Assembly: GCA_023374045.1 (NCBI GenBank)
Contig: CM041780.1
Coordinates: forward strand, 87,385,627 to 87,449,626
DNA: 64,000 nt
Direction of reading: 5' to 3'
Source: Limonium bicolor
Lineage: Eukaryota; Streptophyta; Magnoliopsida; Caryophyllales; Plumbaginaceae
How positions within the stretch are numbered: position 1 is the first letter of the stretch; each line of letters starts with the position of its first letter. Below the pieces are notes generated by a model that was given only the letters and a program-made list of their open reading frames with translations, ran no database searches and had not been told where the DNA came from. This document shows, piece after piece, positions 60,776 through 64,000 of this stretch. Both the position numbers and the translations under genes were made by a program.

Positions 60776-62415
60776 ATGGCAGGCATCAATCTCAACGGCA
60801 TCAACATCCAGGCCGATATCTTTCAAGATCCCATCCGCCTTCAGGCGTACCTCCAATCCATGGCCAACCCGAATCCATCTCCCCTCACCACCACCACCAC
60901 CACCACCACTCACTCTCCCACTAAAACCACTGCTACATCGTCCCCCACACACTCCGCCACACCACCACCACCAACCCGTGATCCATCCCCTCATCAAACA
61001 CCGACATCCGCCGCAAAAACTGACATCCTTGACACGGATGTTGAGGATGTCACCCCAATCCAAACCCTGCCATCATCCCCAACACCACAAGATCAAAATC
61101 CTATTGCCAAACCCCAAACCACTGAGCCACCACAAGCCCCACCCAACAATCTCCAACTCCAACCCCACCTGCATCTCCCGCAAAATCTGCAACACCTCCT
61201 AAATCTCCTAAACCTAAACCCCGCAAGAGAAAAGCCCAAACCTCTACTCGACCCACAGCCAAAAGGATTCTCCGTTCTTCTGTCAAGGCGCAACCAGTCT
61301 CCTCTGGTTCCGGCGAATCGTCTCCAGTCCAAGAATTGCCCACGGCCAGTCATGATGCTTCTACTGGCGCCACATCCACCAGAGACCAGAAACCTCCAAA
61401 GCCGCACCGAAGATGTGCGAAGATAGACCCCTTCAACCAACGCTACATGCTCGGGGACCCTGCCTCAGAACGGAATATCGTCAGGGGTAAGTTCCTCGAT
61501 TTCTCATGGGCTCTATCTTCAAACCTGGGAGAGTTAGTGACCATGCTAGAGGTTCAAGGGTGGAAACACCTTTTCTATGAGATAACAGAGTGGTATCCCC
61601 AAGAGTCTGTCGACTTCTTTCAAAATCTGGTTATCTGAAACGGTGCAGCCTAATCTTTTGTTAATTCCACACCAATCTTCTTTAATCTTGAAAAACTGTC
61701 TCAAATTCTTAGAGTCCCTGCTACTGGCCTGTCCTTCTATGAGAAAGGAGTCCTTCCTGAAATCCCCGGGGTCCCACAAAATAAAATCTACCGTTTTTTC
61801 TCCTCCAAGAAAAGATTGGCTCACCAATACCCCGTGGCGATCTCTCCATTCTACACCAACTCCTACACATACTTGTCATCAAAAACATTGTCCCCAGAAA
61901 AGAAGGAAATCTCATGGTCCACTGCTTGGACCTCACCATTATGTACTGCATCATTAATCGTCACTCCATTAATCTGACCCACATTGTTCTCCACCACTTA
62001 GCCCAATCTCTCGACACCCCGAAACACTCCCTAGGGTATGTGTTCTGGCTGCCTCGGATTCTATAATTATTTCAGGTTCCACTGGCGCAATCGACGCTAG
62101 AGTCCATCGAAGAGGCAGACACCATCAACCTCCGCTATCTGAATCGGCTGACATCTATTCACAAATCCAAGCTACTGCCCCCACCATCAACTCCAACGAC
62201 TGCGGGAACTTCCACTTCTCAAGAGGCAGTCCCTCAAGCTTCTCTCCTACCCCTCCTGGAGAAAGTGGAACGACTTCTTGCGCAGGCGGCAGAGTTGATT
62301 CAGGGCCAAACGCGGATGATGGACAGACTCACTGGGATAGAGACGACTGTGGCAGCCTTGCAAGAACAACTCCTTGACATCCAATCCACCCTGACCCAAC
62401 CCCTTAGCCATGACG
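60776..62415 (+). pseudogene. Extra 3' ORF of the SIRE element (env-position)
   Basis: After pol an ATG at 60776 opens a frame of over 200 codons rich in Pro, Thr and Ser. After a frame change near 61330 a region follows with PFNQRYMLGDPASERN, DFSWALSS and YPQESVDFF, resembling the plant retroelement domain called Transposase_32/putative plant transposon protein (inference). A stop at 61636 and further shifts follow. The last part, about 62240-62415, is a Leu/Gln-rich coiled coil (LLAQAAELIQGQTRMMDRL). SIRE elements carry an envelope-like frame at this place; I see no clear signal peptide or membrane segment, so an envelope role is not supported. Confidence 0.65.
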
Positions 62416-62870
62416 TGTGTGTGTGTGTAGTGTTAGGACTTAAGACTGTTTTTAAGTTCTAAACACTTTTTGCTGGTTTGTGTGTGAATATTTTGACTAA
62501 CTCTGTGTGACTGTGGGCTTCCCTCTGATGAAAGCAAAAGGGGGAAGCGGTGAATCCCGTCTGGTGTACGGGTGACTCTATTGTTGTTTTTAAACTACTC
62601 TTGGATTTCTGCTGCTGGACCGTGTGGTCTAGTATTTTAACTGCTTTATATACTACGTCATATCCTGCCTATTACACTGCCTATTTAATGTTTGCTTGTC
62701 TGGAGTCCCTCTACGATTTAGGGGGAACCTAAATGGAGTCTTTGAACTCAACTACTACTGCTGCTATTAAGGGGGAACTTTGACAGGGTCGGTTCCCCTA
62801 GTCCTTTGTGTTTCTATTTCAGGATTGACTCCATCGGGATTCACGGAGGTTTGCTATCATCAGCAACAAG
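62416..62870 (+). other. Non-coding 3' region with GGGGGAA tracts
   Basis: Between the extra frame and the 3' LTR. AAGGGGGAA-like purine words occur near 62539, 62720, 62769 and 62869, the last being the polypurine tract. A short (GT)n lies at 62416-62427. Confidence 0.6.
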
Positions 62871-62878
62871 GGGGAAAC
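62868..62878 (+). other. Polypurine tract of the SIRE-type element
   Basis: AAGGGGGAAAC directly precedes the 3' LTR. Confidence 0.85.
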
Positions 62879-63699
62879 TGTTGAGACATCGAAGTGTTGC
62901 AGAGATAGCCTATCACCTCGACAGAGTCAATCATCCCTAGACAGACACAAAGAGTAAGCCGCTTCAATAGAGTCCTCACAACTAAGAAGACTTCACAGAC
63001 TCTCCCGTGTTGTTGCGAATAATAAGGAGTCAACTCGGGAATACCTTAAACGCCACAACGGTCATGAAGTCTTCCCTCAACACCCGAAGATCGCGGCTCA
63101 AGTAAGAAGACTACTCAAAGCCATTGGAAGTTGCCCACTAAGTTAGTTCCGGTATTTTCGGAACTAACTCCTTCGACCTACCGGCTGTATTGATAGTATA
63201 AATAAGCTGTGTAATAGTCAGTTTCAAGTGTGCTTTCATTGAGGATTGTTTCAGAGCTTAGAGAGAAAGAGAATCGCTTTGTAAGCCAGAAAGAGAGAGA
63301 GAATACGTACCAAGTTAGTTAGCGCATTTAGATAGACTCTGCCTAGGAAGATCCTAGTTTCGCTACGCTTACCATTAATCTGATTAGAAAGTGTGTTGGG
63401 TGAGTGAGTGAAAAACCACTAAGTAGATCCTTTCTACTTAGTGGACATTTGTAAGTTGTTTTATTTGACCAGGAAATGAAATAGCTTATTTGTGTATCTT
63501 GTTGAGTTCAACAGAGTCCTTCTCTCTTTTCGTCGTTTTTGTTTCAATTACCGCAAGAGTCTTCCGCACCCGTAGTTTAATCAATTCGATTGAGTGCCTC
63601 TGCATCACAGAGTGTTTCTCACTTACGAAGGCTGATTAAGTCAAACCAACTCTTAGACTCACACCTTTGGTTGGTTTGAGTTAGCCACCCGATCCTATA
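62879..63699 (+). repeat. 3' LTR of the SIRE-type element
   Basis: TGTTGAGACATC to GATCCTATA; the usual final CA has become TA. Followed by the TSD GCAAG. Confidence 0.95.
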
Positions 63700-64000
63700 G
63701 CAAGCATCAAGGGACAACATCTAGGCAACCAAACAAGCAACACTCATGATTGGCGTCGGGCCAAGGCCCGACCAGCCTAACCGAACCAACCCTTGTGTCA
63801 CAAGCATGACTAAGGGTGGTCTTGAACCGCCCCACGGTGAGTTCCCACGTCCTCACATCCCTTTGCTCAAAGGCATAGATGTGCGGGGCACTCCACTGAA
63901 TGAACACCTTCCCTAGTGGAGTAACCCTAGTGCCAAGGCACCTTTAGTAGGGATGCACTAGTGTGGGCCACGTAGTGCACTCACCACCACCCGGACCATC
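63700..64000 (-). mobile_element. Continuation of the outer minus-strand LTR element
   Basis: Resumes the sequence cut at 54316, with the SIRE TSD GCAAG at the joint. GC-richer than the spacer, no recognisable genes, runs out of the window. By position it should be the upstream LTR of the element primed at 54196-54209. Confidence 0.5.

Larger units (their letters stand above)
54317..63699 (+). mobile_element. Full-length SIRE/Maximus-type Ty1-copia element
   Basis: 9.4 kb with two LTRs (815 and 821 bp) and perfect GCAAG target duplications (54312-54316, 63700-63704). The order LTR, tRNA-Met site, gag with long coiled coil, protease, integrase, RT, RNase H, extra 3' frame, polypurine tract and LTR, with integrase before RT, identifies copia; the large gag and extra frame point to the SIRE lineage. 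By eye the LTRs differ by about 20 substitutions, mostly transitions, so the insertion is fairly young. All coding frames carry stops or shifts, so this copy is inactive. Confidence 0.95.

Noticed and set aside
63707..63907. Minus-strand frame at the window edge
   Set aside because: It lies within the LTR of the outer element and is short and without domain.

Overview
This is a stretch of nuclear chromosome from a flowering plant, probably a eudicot; the species cannot be named from the sequence alone. The evidence is spliced genes with GT..AG introns, TATA promoters, plant-type retrotransposons primed by tRNA-Met and tRNA-Asp, Mutator-like (MULE), hAT, PIF/Harbinger and Stowaway-type elements, and plant mobile domain (PMD) genes. 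I see no intact ordinary host gene. Almost everything is transposable element (TE), AT-rich spacer or tandem repeat, and most coding regions are broken.

Layout. 1-2231 is the end of a long LTR (family E, minus orientation). 2232-9792 is AT-rich spacer with a GTGAATC minisatellite, two PIF-like elements, a hAT MITE, a Stowaway-like MITE and a leader-like sequence that recurs near 25 kb. 9793-24558 is one MULE-like element (MULE1) with matching inverted ends and a 7-bp target duplication. It carries a PMD gene split by three later insertions (Tat-type LTR cluster, hAT MITE, 4-kb family E LTR), plus a small acidic open frame. 24.6-28 kb holds leader duplicates, a copia LTR scrap and an AT-rich element. 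28083-35329 is a second MULE (MULE2). It has a FAR1/MULE transposase with WRKY-GCM1-like and SWIM fingers, an OTU-like cysteine protease part and, converging on it, a second PMD gene. 35.75-44.5 kb is a 1.2-kb tandem duplication whose second copy holds a 6.4-kb family E LTR. 44538-49631 is a non-autonomous Tat/Athila-like retroelement with both LTRs. 50.9 kb to the window end is a minus-strand copia-type non-autonomous element, split by a complete SIRE-type copia element (54317-63699) with perfect TSDs, gag, pol and an extra 3' reading frame.

The most interesting signal is not a gene. At least seven places carry clusters of short, CpG-rich inverted repeats in AT-rich DNA: the U3 of Tat-type LTRs, family E LTRs, and the first introns of both MULE2 genes. 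The words differ (GTCCGTAACGGAC; GACCGACCC/GGGTCGGTC; GACCGAACTTG/CAAGTCCGGTC; GTCCGAACTT/AAGTTCGGAC; ACCGCC/GGCGGT) but the design recurs, often as a triad of two same-direction half-sites and one inverted. A third array, without such clear palindromes, lies in the first intron of the MULE1 PMD gene. The position and CpG retention suggest TE-encoded control or anti-silencing sites, analogous to but different in sequence from those reported for Arabidopsis VANDAL elements. This is inference.
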